NCBI RefSeq assembly: GCF_001894825.1 | Contig: NZ_BCWY01000001.1 | Coordinates: 62,001 to 126,000 of the forward strand | DNA length: 64,000 nt | Direction: 5' to 3' | Source: Rhodococcus jostii NBRC 16295 | Lineage (GTDB): Bacteria > Actinomycetota > Actinomycetes > Mycobacteriales > Mycobacteriaceae | Shown: positions 45,083 to 54,533 of the stretch, piece by piece | Position numbering within the stretch: the stretch's first letter is position 1 | How the letters are laid out: each line of letters begins with the position of its first letter | Notes under the pieces: generated by a model | Databases searched by the model: none | What the model saw: only the letters and a program-made list of their open reading frames with translations | What the model was told of the DNA's origin: nothing | Translations under genes and position numbers: made by a program

Positions 45083-45961
45083 CTATAGGGCGGCGACGAC
45101 GTTGCTGAGCACGCCGATTTGTTCGATCTCGACTGTGACTTGCTGACCCACCTCGAGAAAGCCGAGCCCGGGGGCGGTCTTTCCCCAGGCGACGCCCTGC
45201 GGTGTACCGGTGGCAATGATGTCGCCCGGCTCCAAAGTCGTTCCCTGGCTCAAGTCCACGATGAGGCTGACGATGTCGAAGATCATGTTCTTGGTCGTAT
45301 CATCCTGACGAACCTTGCCGTCCACCGCTGTGGTGATCCGAAGATTCTGCGGATCGACAATGTCCGCCGCCGAAATAATCCATGGACCACATGGTGCGTA
45401 GGTATCTGCACCCTTTCCACGGAACCATTGACCGTGGCTCTGCTGAACGTCTCGAGCGGTGACGTCGTTGACGATCGTGTAGCCGAACACGTGGTCGAGT
45501 GCGGCAGACGGCGAGATGTTGCGGCCTCCTCGCCCGATGACGATCGCGAGTTCACCCTCGTAGTCGAGCTCGGAGGTGAAGGCTCGGTCATAGACAATGC
45601 CACTGTCATGACCGGTGAGTGCCGTGTGAGGCTTACTGAACCAGGTTGGGTACGCCGGGATCGTGAACTCCGTCAACCCCTCTGCCGCAGCACCTTCCTT
45701 GACATGCTCCACATAATTCTTCCCGACACAGAAGATGTTCTTCGGTGGGTTCAGAATCGGAGCCAGCAAGGTGACCGAACCCGTCAGCACCGACGAAGCG
45801 GCAAGTGCTGTCAATTCTGTTTCAGTCAAAGGACTGTGGATCAATGACAGAACATCGACTGCGTCGGCGCGGCCCGGTAGAACACGAATCGGTGCGTAAC
45901 CGTCGTCAGTCACCAACGCCGCGGAGGTGCTGTCATTCCACTTGATTGTCGCAAGCTTCAC
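45083..45961 (-). CDS. fumarylacetoacetate hydrolase-family protein
   Basis: 292 residues with the FAH fold: an N-terminal small domain and a catalytic domain starting ILNPPKNIFCVGKNYVEHVK. Metal-binding residues lie in ELDYEGELAIVIGRGGR (E-x-E) and the later GYTIVNDVTARDVQ (aspartate). The active-site ending GDIIATGTPQGVAWGK is typical. Members hydrolyse C-C bonds of beta-diketo acids, or act as hydratases, decarboxylases or isomerases on ring-cleavage products. The start overlaps the upstream cyclase gene by 4 bp, so it is firmly part of the operon, acting after the ring-opening hydrolases. Confidence 0.9.
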   Translation of the reverse strand: MKLATIKWNDSTSAALVTDDGYAPIRVLPGRADAVDVLSLIHSPLTETELTALAASSVLTGSVTLLAPILNPPKNIFCVGKNYVEHVKEGAAAEGLTEFTIPAYPTWFSKPHTALTGHDSGIVYDRAFTSELDYEGELAIVIGRGGRNISPSAALDHVFGYTIVNDVTARDVQQSHGQWFRGKGADTYAPCGPWIISAADIVDPQNLRITTAVDGKVRQDDTTKNMIFDIVSLIVDLSQGTTLEPGDIIATGTPQGVAWGKTAPGLGFLEVGQQVTVEIEQIGVLSNVVAAL

Positions 45962-46626
45962 GGAGTCACCAACGCAAACAGTCGAGCGGTGGCGCCATCC
46001 AGGCCGCTGAACTTGTAGAACGCGGGATAGATCCTCGCGGACCTGCCGCGGAGGGCGGCGAGGTTGGTGGCGTGTTCGACGAGGTAGATGCCGGCGCCCA
46101 GGAGAATCCGGTGGACCACGAATTCCTCGGATGTGAAGTCGTGGTTTCGAGCGCAGTATTCCTCGAAGAAGTCGAACACAACAGCCTTGGGTTTACGCTC
46201 GGCCAGCCAGTGCGCCGCGGACTCGTGTAGCCACGGTGATTGTGTGTAGTAGTCCGGGAAGTTTCCCCACATCTCATCGCTCCAGCCGGTGCGGAGAACT
46301 GCGACTTCCCCAGCCGCCAGGCCGGGGTTCGCGGCTTCGAGATCGACGTCGGTGACTGCCTCGGTTGCCGCCTTCTGCAGATCGAACAAGGCGACGTGGC
46401 CGCAGATGTCAGGAAGTTCGACTTCGCCAGTGTGCTTGCCATCGGCGTAGCAGTGCAGGGGGGTGTCGATGTGGGTGCCGGTATGGACACTCTGGTGAAC
46501 CGAGCTGACCTGCCAGAATCCGGGTCCTCTTCGGAATGTCTCGATGCCGACCTTGACGTTCGTCGAAGGCGGGCCCACCGTGTCGGCGTCGACCTCGACG
46601 CTGAGATCGACCAGTCGGGTGTTCAC
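45958..46626 (-). CDS. cyclase-family metal hydrolase (kynurenine formamidase/isatin hydrolase-like)
   Basis: About 222 residues of the cyclase family (PF04199-type). The zinc or manganese site HTGTHIDTPLH is intact near residue 50, with a later aspartate/glutamate stretch (FDFFEEYCARNHD). Family members include kynurenine formamidase and isatin hydrolase, which hydrolyse N-formyl or cyclic amide bonds, so a lactam-type ring opening is possible. The GTG at 46626 has AAGGAG 7 nt upstream. It lies 61 bp after the amidohydrolase gene and overlaps the FAH gene by 4 bp. Confidence 0.87.
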   Translation of the reverse strand: MNTRLVDLSVEVDADTVGPPSTNVKVGIETFRRGPGFWQVSSVHQSVHTGTHIDTPLHCYADGKHTGEVELPDICGHVALFDLQKAATEAVTDVDLEAANPGLAAGEVAVLRTGWSDEMWGNFPDYYTQSPWLHESAAHWLAERKPKAVVFDFFEEYCARNHDFTSEEFVVHRILLGAGIYLVEHATNLAALRGRSARIYPAFYKFSGLDGATARLFALVTP

Positions 46627-46687
46627 GATGCTTCTCCTTGTGTTGGTGCGGGTGTGCAAAGGGATGGCTCAAGGATGCGGTCGGTAG

Positions 46688-47917
46688 CTACACGCCGGTG
46701 GCGGGTGCGTATGAGGCGCGATCGACTGCCGTGCGTCGCACGAGTCGTCCTCGGCGAAAGACGAGACGGTCCTCGGTGCCGGACGCCATCGCCGCGCGAA
46801 GTGATGGTGCACGAATAGCAACCAGGTCGGCGGGGTAGCCCGGCGCGACGCGCACCTCGGGCAGGCGCATGACGGCACGCCCGCCGCGGCTGACCAGCTC
46901 GTAGGCTTCGTCGACGGTGAGATGGCCGGCAATCACCAGGAGCCGTGCGGTGCGCAGCGGGTCCCCACATCCGACCGGGTTGAACGGGTCCCCGTTGTTG
47001 TCACTACCGCCCGCGAGAGTGACGCCGGCACGCTTCAGCGCGCGCAGAGCGGTGATGCCACGCGGCTGCGCTGAGACTATTCCCCGTCCCTGAAGGTGCA
47101 GATTGCTCTGCGGCATCGTGATGATGTCGATCCCAGCGCCGGCAACCGCACTGCTAGCCTCGATCTGGACGGTCTCGGGGCACATCCCCAGGCTCACACA
47201 ATGACTGGCGGCAACGGGCTGGTTCAGGTTCTCGCGCCGCTGGGCAGCAAGCTCCGCCAACATGCTTGTTGGGTAGAGGTTCTCATCAAGGTGAAGGTCG
47301 ACAGGACAATCGAACTCGGCGGCAAGCCCGAGGCAAATTGCAATATGTTCGGTCGGGTCCGGGTCGAGCTCCGGTGCGCCTCCTACGACGTCTACTCCGA
47401 TTCTCAACGCCTCGCGCACGCGTTCTCGGTTTGCCGAATCGCTTTTCCCGGTCAGTGGATAGGCCAAGGAGCACACTTGGATGTCGATCAGATCTCGGTA
47501 GTCATCTCGCAGTCGGACGAGGGCGCGTACGGCCTTCATCTCGATTCCCGGTCCGACATCCGCGTGCGTGCGAATGGCCGTGACTCCGAAGGCTAAGGCG
47601 GCCTCTGCCATCTCGGAAGCGCGTAAGTAAATGTCTTTCTCGGTCAGCGTGCGACGGAACTTCGACCATGCGTTGATTGCGCCCATGAGGTCGCCGGAAG
47701 AATTCGACACCAGATCGGCACTGTTCGCCTTGTCGAGATGCGTGTGTGCGTCGACCATTGCGGGTAGCAGCACGTACCCCTCGAGGTCGATGACTTCCTC
47801 GAGCGCCTCGGAGCTGACGGACCCCACCGGCGCCACGGTTTCGATGTTCCTTCCGCTCAAACGCACATCAGCCGCGGACCCGTCACCAAGGATCGCTCCA
47901 CGAAGCAGAATCACCAC
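46688..47917 (-). CDS. amidohydrolase, cytosine-deaminase-like
   Basis: 409 residues, amidohydrolase superfamily near cytosine deaminase. Motifs: VDAHTHLDKANS (HxH plus the deaminase-typical lysine/asparagine), THADVGP, VDLHLDEN (histidine with acidic residue), SHCVSLG and the aspartate in AGGSDNNGDPFNPVGCGDPL. It starts at GTG 47917 after GAGGAGGTGAG. It is the first gene of the amidohydrolase-cyclase-FAH-amidohydrolase operon, and a motif copy stands 102 bp upstream. It is expected to act on an exocyclic amine or cyclic amide of the pathway substrate. Confidence 0.87.
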   Translation of the reverse strand: MVILLRGAILGDGSAADVRLSGRNIETVAPVGSVSSEALEEVIDLEGYVLLPAMVDAHTHLDKANSADLVSNSSGDLMGAINAWSKFRRTLTEKDIYLRASEMAEAALAFGVTAIRTHADVGPGIEMKAVRALVRLRDDYRDLIDIQVCSLAYPLTGKSDSANRERVREALRIGVDVVGGAPELDPDPTEHIAICLGLAAEFDCPVDLHLDENLYPTSMLAELAAQRRENLNQPVAASHCVSLGMCPETVQIEASSAVAGAGIDIITMPQSNLHLQGRGIVSAQPRGITALRALKRAGVTLAGGSDNNGDPFNPVGCGDPLRTARLLVIAGHLTVDEAYELVSRGGRAVMRLPEVRVAPGYPADLVAIRAPSLRAAMASGTEDRLVFRRGRLVRRTAVDRASYAPATGV

Positions 47918-48646
47918 GGCTCACCTCCTCGCCAAGTTAGTCGATGCCAATGGCGGTCAATCGACTGCACGTCACTGGATTGCGTTCCCTTCATAGGGTG
48001 AACGCAAGGTCTGGTGGTCGCATCACCCTGTCCGGGTAGTTCGTGCCCGCAACCGATGCCGTACACGTCTCACATCGGCAAACCTGGTGTCACTCCGCCA
48101 GGGCCGTTGCGGAAAAGTGCTCCACCGAGCCATGAGGGTGCCGTGGACTCCGCCGTCTGATACCGGTTCGCTCGACCAAAAGGGAGGACGTCGAAGAATT
48201 GATATACCTCAGCGTTCTCTGCTCAATATCTGGCAGGCTGGATAACCGTGTTCGGCGAGTCAGTTCGGCGTCACGACACACGCCCGTACGAGAATCCTGT
48301 CTATCTTCGCGCCGTACTCCTCGACCAGCACCTCGCCGGCCGCCTCACGACAGTCGGTACTCGCAGCGTGAGTGTCTCCTTCGTAGCCGTCGGTGAGTGC
48401 TCACCTGTTCGAGCACTATCGGTTTGTACAGCCCGCCCTGGGGCGACGGGAAGTTGGCGCATAGACTGACAGCTACACCGCGATAGGGTATAGAACTGTA
48501 GGGAGAGAACGTATTTCACCCATCCTCTCCGCGGAACAGCTGTAGAACCCCCAATCTTTCTGGAGCAACTGGAGTCTGGGTCGGCCGTTTCACGATCGAC
48601 AGTCCCATCCCCAGGAAGCCCGACCGGGAGTAGTCCCTCGACCCAC
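47918..48646. other. 730-bp region with motif copy 7, no confident gene
   Basis: It holds the regulatory motif at 48020-48041 upstream of the hydrolase operon. A plus frame from GTG 48248 begins protein-like (VFGESVRRHDTRPYENPVYL) but loses coding character after some 45 residues and is probably a remnant. The rest is non-coding as far as I can see. Confidence 0.4.
48020..48041 (-). promoter_or_regulatory. regulon motif, copy 7 (before hydrolase operon)
   Basis: Minus-strand reading: AACTACCCG then GACA then GGGTGATGC, 102 bp before GTG 47917. Both flanks are identical to consensus. Confidence 0.72.
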
Positions 48647-51142
48647 TCAGGACTGCGGGCCATGCGCGTGCTCGACCACCCAGGCTGCGATCTGCGTACG
48701 CGAGGTGAACCCGAGCTTGGCGAGCACATGCTCTACGTGCCCCTGGGCGGTACGCTGCGAGATCACCAGCCTGTCGGCGATCGCTTTGTTGGTGAGACCC
48801 TGTGTGACCAAGTCAGCGACCTGCCGCTCGCGTCGGGTGAGAGTAGTCGCGACGCTGACAAATGGATGATCCGCCGCTTGAGCTCGTTCATCGAGGGCAT
48901 ACGCGACGGCACTCTCGAAACTCAGGCTCTTGCCATTGCGGAACGCCGCGTCGAATGTTCGCCCTGTGAGCACACGACGGGTCTGCCTCTCACATTCCTC
49001 ATGGTCGACGCGCAAACTCGGGAAGATCGCCATGGGGCGGCCCATGTCCCGCGAAAGTGATTCTGCGGCGCCCATCAACACCGCAGCACGCTCGGCCCGG
49101 TGCTCGCCTGTCGCGATCCAGGCCAGAGTCTCCATGCACCATCCCGAACTGATCCGGTCGTCGACAATCCGTGCCAGCCGAAGCGCATCCTCGAGTAGCG
49201 TTGCCGCACGGGCGGGGTCACCTCGGTGCCACCTCGCCAGCCCGGCGGCCCACAACGACCATCCGCGGTACACGGACTCGCCGTGGGATTCAGTAATGGA
49301 AAGGAGCTTCTCGTGGCAGGCGTCAGCGCGCGCCGCGTCGCCGAGCAGCTCGCTCGCCAACGTGAGCCCGAGTAAAGACCAGACTTGCCACAGGACGTCC
49401 GCCTCGGGGCGATACGCATCGAGAGCCGCCTCGAAGCAGACGACGGCGCGGAGAAAGTCACCCCCGAAGAGCGCAAGGTATCCGGCTGCATCTGAGTTGA
49501 GCGCGCGCGCCGCGGGGTCGCCCAACTGTTCGGCAAGGTCGCGCCCCTCCTCCGTCAGGACCGCGGCGGCTTCGAGATCGCCCTGTACGGCGGCCAGCAT
49601 GCTGCCGCCGTACAGGGCTTTGACCCGCAGCGCGGAAGGCGGCCCGTTCGGGCATGCCAGGGTCCGATCTAGCCAGTGTCGGCCCTCGCTGAGCAGGCCA
49701 CGGCAACGCCAGAACGGATACAGGGCGGCCGCGATACTCAGTCCGACCTCAGCGCCGCCGGGCTCGGTCAGGCAGAATTCCAGCGCCTCCCGCAGGTTCG
49801 GCTGCTCTCGCTCCAGGCGTGACATCCACTCCATCTGCCGGGGACTGATCCACTCGGCCTCAGCACGCAGCGCCAGCCGCTCGTACCAGTCCCGGTGCCG
49901 CCCCTGGAATGCTTCGCCGGCACCGATCTCACGCAATTTCTCCCAGCCGTAGGCGCGAAGGGTCTCCAGCAGTCGATACCGCACCACCGCGCCCCGCTCC
50001 TCACGAATCAGGATCGACTTGTCGACCAGCGAGGCGACCACATCCAACAAGACCTCCGGCGCGAGCTCCCCTCCACAGATAGCCTCGGCGGCATCCAGCT
50101 CGAAGCTTCCCGCGAACACTGCCAGTCGGGCCCACATCTCCCGTTCCGGCGCAGTGCACAGCTCATAGCTCCAGTCGACGCACAGCCGCAGCGTCTGCTG
50201 CCGTGTTGGCGCGCCGCGGGTGCCCCCGGTCAGCAATGCGTACCGGTCGGTCAGCCGCTGGAGGATCTGCGCAGCGGACATGGCCCGTAGCCGCGCCGCC
50301 GCCAACTCGATCGGAAGGGGCAGACCGTCCAACCGGTGACAGATCCCGGCGACGGCGATGCGATTGGTCTCAGTGAGACCGAACCCCGGCACAGCAGTGC
50401 ACGCCCGTTCGGTGAACAGAGTTACTGCGTCATACCCCGGGAGTCCGTGCAGGGATGACGGCTTCCCCGGATCCGGGCACGCCAGGGGCGGTACCCGCAA
50501 TGCAGCTTCGCCACCGATGTCGAGCGCCTCGCGACTTGTCGCCAAGATCCGCAGGTCAGGGCAGGTCGTCAGTAACTCCTCGGCCAGCGCCGCGACAGCG
50601 GCCACCACATGCTCGCAGTTGTCCAGCACCAGCAGTAGCCGCCGATCGATGAGAAAATCCGTCAGCAACTCGAAAGCGCGAAGGGCTGACTGCTCTCGAA
50701 GCCCTAACCCGGCAGCGACTGTGTCGGCCACCAGCGCGGCATCCTGCAACTCGCCCAGCTCTACCAACCACACCCCGTCGTCGAACGTGCGGCGCGCATC
50801 CGCGGCGACCCGCAATGCGAGCCGAGTCTTGCCCACACCGCCGATCCCGGTCAGCGTCACCAATCGGGAGACAGCCAACAATCGCCTCGCCTCGGTCACC
50901 TCGCGGCGGCGGCCGACGAAACTGTTCAGCTCCAAAGGCAGGTTTCCCATCCTGCCCCGATGGGGTGGCATGGAACCGTCGCTCTCTTCTCTGACGACCA
51001 GTTCAACTACCGTACCCTGGGCGAGCAGACCGTAGTCCGCGTATGAGGTCCATGCTCTCGGTGCATATAACGACAGAGGTGTTCGACCGTTCACCCGCAG
51101 GGCCGATCGGATCTCGCCTGGCCGAATTGCCGGATCAAGCAC
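48647..51142 (-). CDS. large LuxR-family regulator with NB-ARC-like ATPase
   Basis: Up to 831 residues. A nucleotide-binding ATPase of STAND type (Walker A LTGIGGVGKTRLAL, Walker B LLLVLDNCEHVV, sensor LRILATSREAL) is followed by a winged-helix/TPR-like region. The C-terminal LuxR helix-turn-helix is LTRRERQVADLVTQGLTNKA, then IADRLVISQRTAQGHVEHVL. Such proteins are ligand- or partner-gated activators. The true start may be further in (a methionine at 50971 precedes NLPLELNSFVGR, where the conserved part begins). It lies immediately upstream, with respect to gene order, of the hydrolase operon and is a candidate regulator of the 22-nt motif. Confidence 0.87.
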   Translation of the reverse strand: MLDPAIRPGEIRSALRVNGRTPLSLYAPRAWTSYADYGLLAQGTVVELVVREESDGSMPPHRGRMGNLPLELNSFVGRRREVTEARRLLAVSRLVTLTGIGGVGKTRLALRVAADARRTFDDGVWLVELGELQDAALVADTVAAGLGLREQSALRAFELLTDFLIDRRLLLVLDNCEHVVAAVAALAEELLTTCPDLRILATSREALDIGGEAALRVPPLACPDPGKPSSLHGLPGYDAVTLFTERACTAVPGFGLTETNRIAVAGICHRLDGLPLPIELAAARLRAMSAAQILQRLTDRYALLTGGTRGAPTRQQTLRLCVDWSYELCTAPEREMWARLAVFAGSFELDAAEAICGGELAPEVLLDVVASLVDKSILIREERGAVVRYRLLETLRAYGWEKLREIGAGEAFQGRHRDWYERLALRAEAEWISPRQMEWMSRLEREQPNLREALEFCLTEPGGAEVGLSIAAALYPFWRCRGLLSEGRHWLDRTLACPNGPPSALRVKALYGGSMLAAVQGDLEAAAVLTEEGRDLAEQLGDPAARALNSDAAGYLALFGGDFLRAVVCFEAALDAYRPEADVLWQVWSLLGLTLASELLGDAARADACHEKLLSITESHGESVYRGWSLWAAGLARWHRGDPARAATLLEDALRLARIVDDRISSGWCMETLAWIATGEHRAERAAVLMGAAESLSRDMGRPMAIFPSLRVDHEECERQTRRVLTGRTFDAAFRNGKSLSFESAVAYALDERAQAADHPFVSVATTLTRRERQVADLVTQGLTNKAIADRLVISQRTAQGHVEHVLAKLGFTSRTQIAAWVVEHAHGPQS

Positions 51143-51584
51143 GACGATGCCTGCGCTTTCCGCAATGATTTCCGGTCAGCCAGTGGACCCTGCCGGTGTC
51201 GACGACAACGTCGCCGGCGCCGAGACGGCGAAGTCGCCCTCTTCAGCAGGGTCGTGCGCAATAGCGACGGCGGCACGTCTGTGTCGCGTGACATGGGGAG
51301 TTTCTCCGGTGATGCTGTGCCGAGGTATCTGAAGCGACTGGGGACATCTGTCGTAGCGGTGGGTCGCGTCGGTGCGTCGGCGATCTAGCGCTCGTTTCGG
51401 CACTAGCAGCCCTGCACCGGGCAGTGGCCTTCCCTCCACGCACACAGCTGGTTAACCCTAAGGTGCAGATCCCGATCTGGAAGCGGCAGCATTTCGCCGA
51501 CGGTGCGGCCGGACGGATCGGGCTGTCGCCGCTCGAGCATCGTTCACCCAGGTTGCTGGCGCCTCGTCCGAATATGGTCGACGG
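51143..51584. other. intergenic region, nothing identified
   Basis: A 440-bp gap between the two LuxR-type regulator genes, both on the minus strand. Small frames on both strands lack family motifs. No copy of the regulon motif is seen. Confidence 0.4.
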
Positions 51585-54314
51585 CTAGAGCAGACCAAGC
51601 TCCCGTGCTCGCAGGACTGCCTGCCTCCGGCTCGAGACTGCGAGTTTGCCGTAGATGCTCTTCAGATGGGCCTTGACGGTGTTCACCGAAACGAACAGTT
51701 CCGCGGCTATCTCCGGCGAAGTCAGAAGGCTGGGTAGGTAGCGCAGAACAGTCACTTCCCTGTCGGTGAGTGAACCTCGATCGCCGCTCGGCGACTTAGT
51801 GTTCCCGTCGGCGAATGCATCTCCGAGCATCGCGATGAGTTCTCCAAGGAAGCGGGGATGCATGGTTGGTTGTCGCGCGTGCTCAGACAGTAGGGCTTGT
51901 CCGCGATGACCGAGTTGCACGTATGCGTAACAAATTCGTTCGGGTTCGCTCAGATCGAGAGCTGTCTCCGTCAGCCGTGACGCATCTTCGGAGCGCCCGT
52001 TCTCTCGATGAATTGCCGCGGCCATCAGTAGCGCCTGTACTCGCTCATCTGTGAAGCCTTCGGAGATTCCATTGACGGCAGGATCCAGTGTCTCCAACGC
52101 GCCGGCAGGATCAGATTCGGCGAGCCGAAGCTGCGCCTTGGCTACCAGCAGATGGGTCGGCCAGGGCTCTGGATTCGTAAGTTCAGTGAGCAGAACTCTG
52201 GCGCGGTCGGTCTCGCCGATTGCTGCAAGTAAGCGGATTGTTTCACCGCGGACATACTCCGAGAAGAGGTACTTGCCGGTCATCGCCTCCAGTGATTCCG
52301 CAGCTCCGCCGAGCGCGACGATTGCGCCTACGGTGTCTCCGCGCAGTGACAGGACCATCCCCTGTGTGAACCGGATTGACGTTTGCAGAGCAGACTCGCT
52401 GGTCCGCACTGCGTCCTCGGCTAGGTCGAGGTACTTGTCGGCCTCATCAAGCTCGTTCCAGACGTAATGGCAATATCCCAGCGCGTGCCACGCCAGCGCC
52501 ATCGCCTCGGTGTTGGTCCAGCCGCGGCGCTCGGCCAGCCTGGCTGCTTGTTGCGCGAGGCTGGCGGCTTCGCCGAGTCTGTACTGCGCTGCCAGCACCG
52601 CAGTCAGTTCGCTCAAGCAACAGAGTTCGAGGTAATCGCGACCGGTCCGACGTGCGAGCGTCAGGCCCTCGCGAAGGCGCCGCTCGGCGACTTCTCTACT
52701 GCCCGACCAATATTCGGTCGCTCCGAGATGGAGAAGCGCCGCAGCGCGCACGTCATCGCTGACGAGAACCCGAGGGGCTGACCCGGGCGAACCCAGCAGC
52801 ACCGAACTAGCGGCGCGCGCTTCCACGACGTCCCCCCGCAACCGCGCACGATCGAGATGGAACATCGCGATCGCGATGTCTAACTGCGGGCGCTGCTCGG
52901 CCGATGCAAAACCAGACATTTCTTCAGCGAGCTGGGCATCACGATCGGCATGGGTGACATCGTCGAGGGCGAGCCTGGTCACTGCCCTGATGGCAGCGAG
53001 CACCGGGTCGCTGTCCACTTTCTCGTTCGGAATCCGCCCGAGCATGGCGCGCAGGTTCGAATATTCGCCATCCAGAAACAGCGGCAACCATGCTTTGGTC
53101 AGCGTGTCGCTGGCCAAAGCCCAGTCGCGGGACTCCACTGCATGGTGAAATGCCTCGAGCGGAACGCCGTTCTCGGCGAACCAGGCGCTCGCTGTTCGGT
53201 GTAACCGCGGAAGCAATTCCGGATCCCCCTGCTCCAGCTTGCGCCTCAGGAGTTCCCCGAAGAGAGAGTGGTAGCGGTACCAGAACCGTTCGGGGCCTAG
53301 TGCGATGGTGAACACGTTGCCTCGCTCCATCTGGGCGAGCATGGCTGCTCCGTCACTGCGGCCAGTCAAAGCGTTCGCCAAGCCTCCCGTCATCCGCTCG
53401 CACACCGACGTACGCAGTAAAAAGTCCCGAGTTTCGGCGGATTGCTTCTCGAATACCTCGGCAATGAGGTAGTCGGCCACGGTTCCCTCGTCACCCACGA
53501 AGTGGGCGACGAAGCCTGCGGGGTCGGACACATTCGCCATGGAGAGCGCAGCCAGCCGAAGACCGGCGGGCCAGCCCTCGGCACGCACGTGAAGTTTGTT
53601 CATGTCTGATGCCGACAGCCTGAGGCCGACATCTTCCAGCAGCGCTGATGCTTCTCGCTCGGTAAATCCCAAATCGTTTGCTCGGATCTCGGTGAGCTCA
53701 CGCGCCACTCTCATCCGAGCAAGCGATAACGGAGGAAGGAATCGCCCGGCCAGCACTATTCGCAACTGGCGAGGCGCGAACTGCAGCAGGAAGTCGAGTT
53801 GTTCGACCAAAGGTTGATTGGTCAGTTCGTGAACATCATCGAGAACCACGATCACTGGTGATGGCAGTTCGGCCAGCGCATTGACGAGCAACGCCACAAA
53901 CGATCCGAGCTCGGAACTCGTGGTGATCGGAGGTAGTAGGGTGTCGAGCCCGTTGTCGAAACGCGCTGAAGTTGCGGTGTGCAAGGCTTGGAGCAGGTTG
54001 CTCCAAAACCGAATGGGGTCATTGTCGCCGGTGTCTAGTGATATCCAGGCGACCGGACCAGGTAATTCCACCTCGGACAGCCACGAGCTCATCAGCAGCG
54101 TCTTACCCCAGCCCGCCGGAGCGACTATTGCCGTCACTCGTTCTTCGATCGCAAGCGTGAGCAGCTGAACCAACCGAGGTCGGTATATCAGGCGGCCGGG
54201 AACGCGCGGTGGACCGATCTTGGTCGAGACCAGCGGCGCGGCCAGCGGGCCTTCGTGTGGGTGAGGGGGAGGCGCAGTTGTCACCTTGTGCACCGCACAT
54301 GTGCGGGCGTGCAT
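51585..54314 (-). CDS. MalT-like large LuxR-family (LAL) regulator
   Basis: Up to 909 residues. It has an N-terminal ATPase with Walker A VAPAGWGKTLLMSSWL and Walker-B-like VIVVLDDVHEL, a winged-helix part, long TPR-like helical repeats (about 400-830), and a C-terminal LuxR DNA-binding domain: LTDREVTVLRYLPSLLTSPE, then IAAELFVSVNTVKAHLKSIY. This is the MalT/LAL layout, with inducer-driven oligomerisation and activation of catabolic promoters. Start uncertain: ATG 54314 or GTGs at 54293 and 54284; none has a strong ribosome site. A 14-bp palindrome covers these codons. Its domain set is close to the ATPase part of the pknK-like protein. Confidence 0.88.
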   Translation of the reverse strand: MHARTCAVHKVTTAPPPHPHEGPLAAPLVSTKIGPPRVPGRLIYRPRLVQLLTLAIEERVTAIVAPAGWGKTLLMSSWLSEVELPGPVAWISLDTGDNDPIRFWSNLLQALHTATSARFDNGLDTLLPPITTSSELGSFVALLVNALAELPSPVIVVLDDVHELTNQPLVEQLDFLLQFAPRQLRIVLAGRFLPPLSLARMRVARELTEIRANDLGFTEREASALLEDVGLRLSASDMNKLHVRAEGWPAGLRLAALSMANVSDPAGFVAHFVGDEGTVADYLIAEVFEKQSAETRDFLLRTSVCERMTGGLANALTGRSDGAAMLAQMERGNVFTIALGPERFWYRYHSLFGELLRRKLEQGDPELLPRLHRTASAWFAENGVPLEAFHHAVESRDWALASDTLTKAWLPLFLDGEYSNLRAMLGRIPNEKVDSDPVLAAIRAVTRLALDDVTHADRDAQLAEEMSGFASAEQRPQLDIAIAMFHLDRARLRGDVVEARAASSVLLGSPGSAPRVLVSDDVRAAALLHLGATEYWSGSREVAERRLREGLTLARRTGRDYLELCCLSELTAVLAAQYRLGEAASLAQQAARLAERRGWTNTEAMALAWHALGYCHYVWNELDEADKYLDLAEDAVRTSESALQTSIRFTQGMVLSLRGDTVGAIVALGGAAESLEAMTGKYLFSEYVRGETIRLLAAIGETDRARVLLTELTNPEPWPTHLLVAKAQLRLAESDPAGALETLDPAVNGISEGFTDERVQALLMAAAIHRENGRSEDASRLTETALDLSEPERICYAYVQLGHRGQALLSEHARQPTMHPRFLGELIAMLGDAFADGNTKSPSGDRGSLTDREVTVLRYLPSLLTSPEIAAELFVSVNTVKAHLKSIYGKLAVSSRRQAVLRARELGLL
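54293..54306. promoter_or_regulatory. 14-bp perfect palindrome at the LAL regulator start
   Basis: CCGCACATGTGCGG lies across the alternative start codons of the LAL regulator gene. It may be an autoregulatory operator or a 5' mRNA structure limiting translation. Evidence is positional only. Confidence 0.4.
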
Positions 54315-54533
54315 TCGCGGCAGTCACCTGGGCGCAGAGCGCTAGACCTCAGGTTCAATTCACCAACTCCAACGACGTAATTGCGACCAGTCCTTGTGGC
54401 CCCGGGCGATCCCCTCGCAGCTCACAATACGCCGATCCAGCCAATGGTCGGCCTAGGATTTCAGACAATAACCGAGGCGGAATGCGAGAGTCTCTGCGCG
54501 ATTCGCTGCAGTCCAATACGGGATTGGCAGCAC

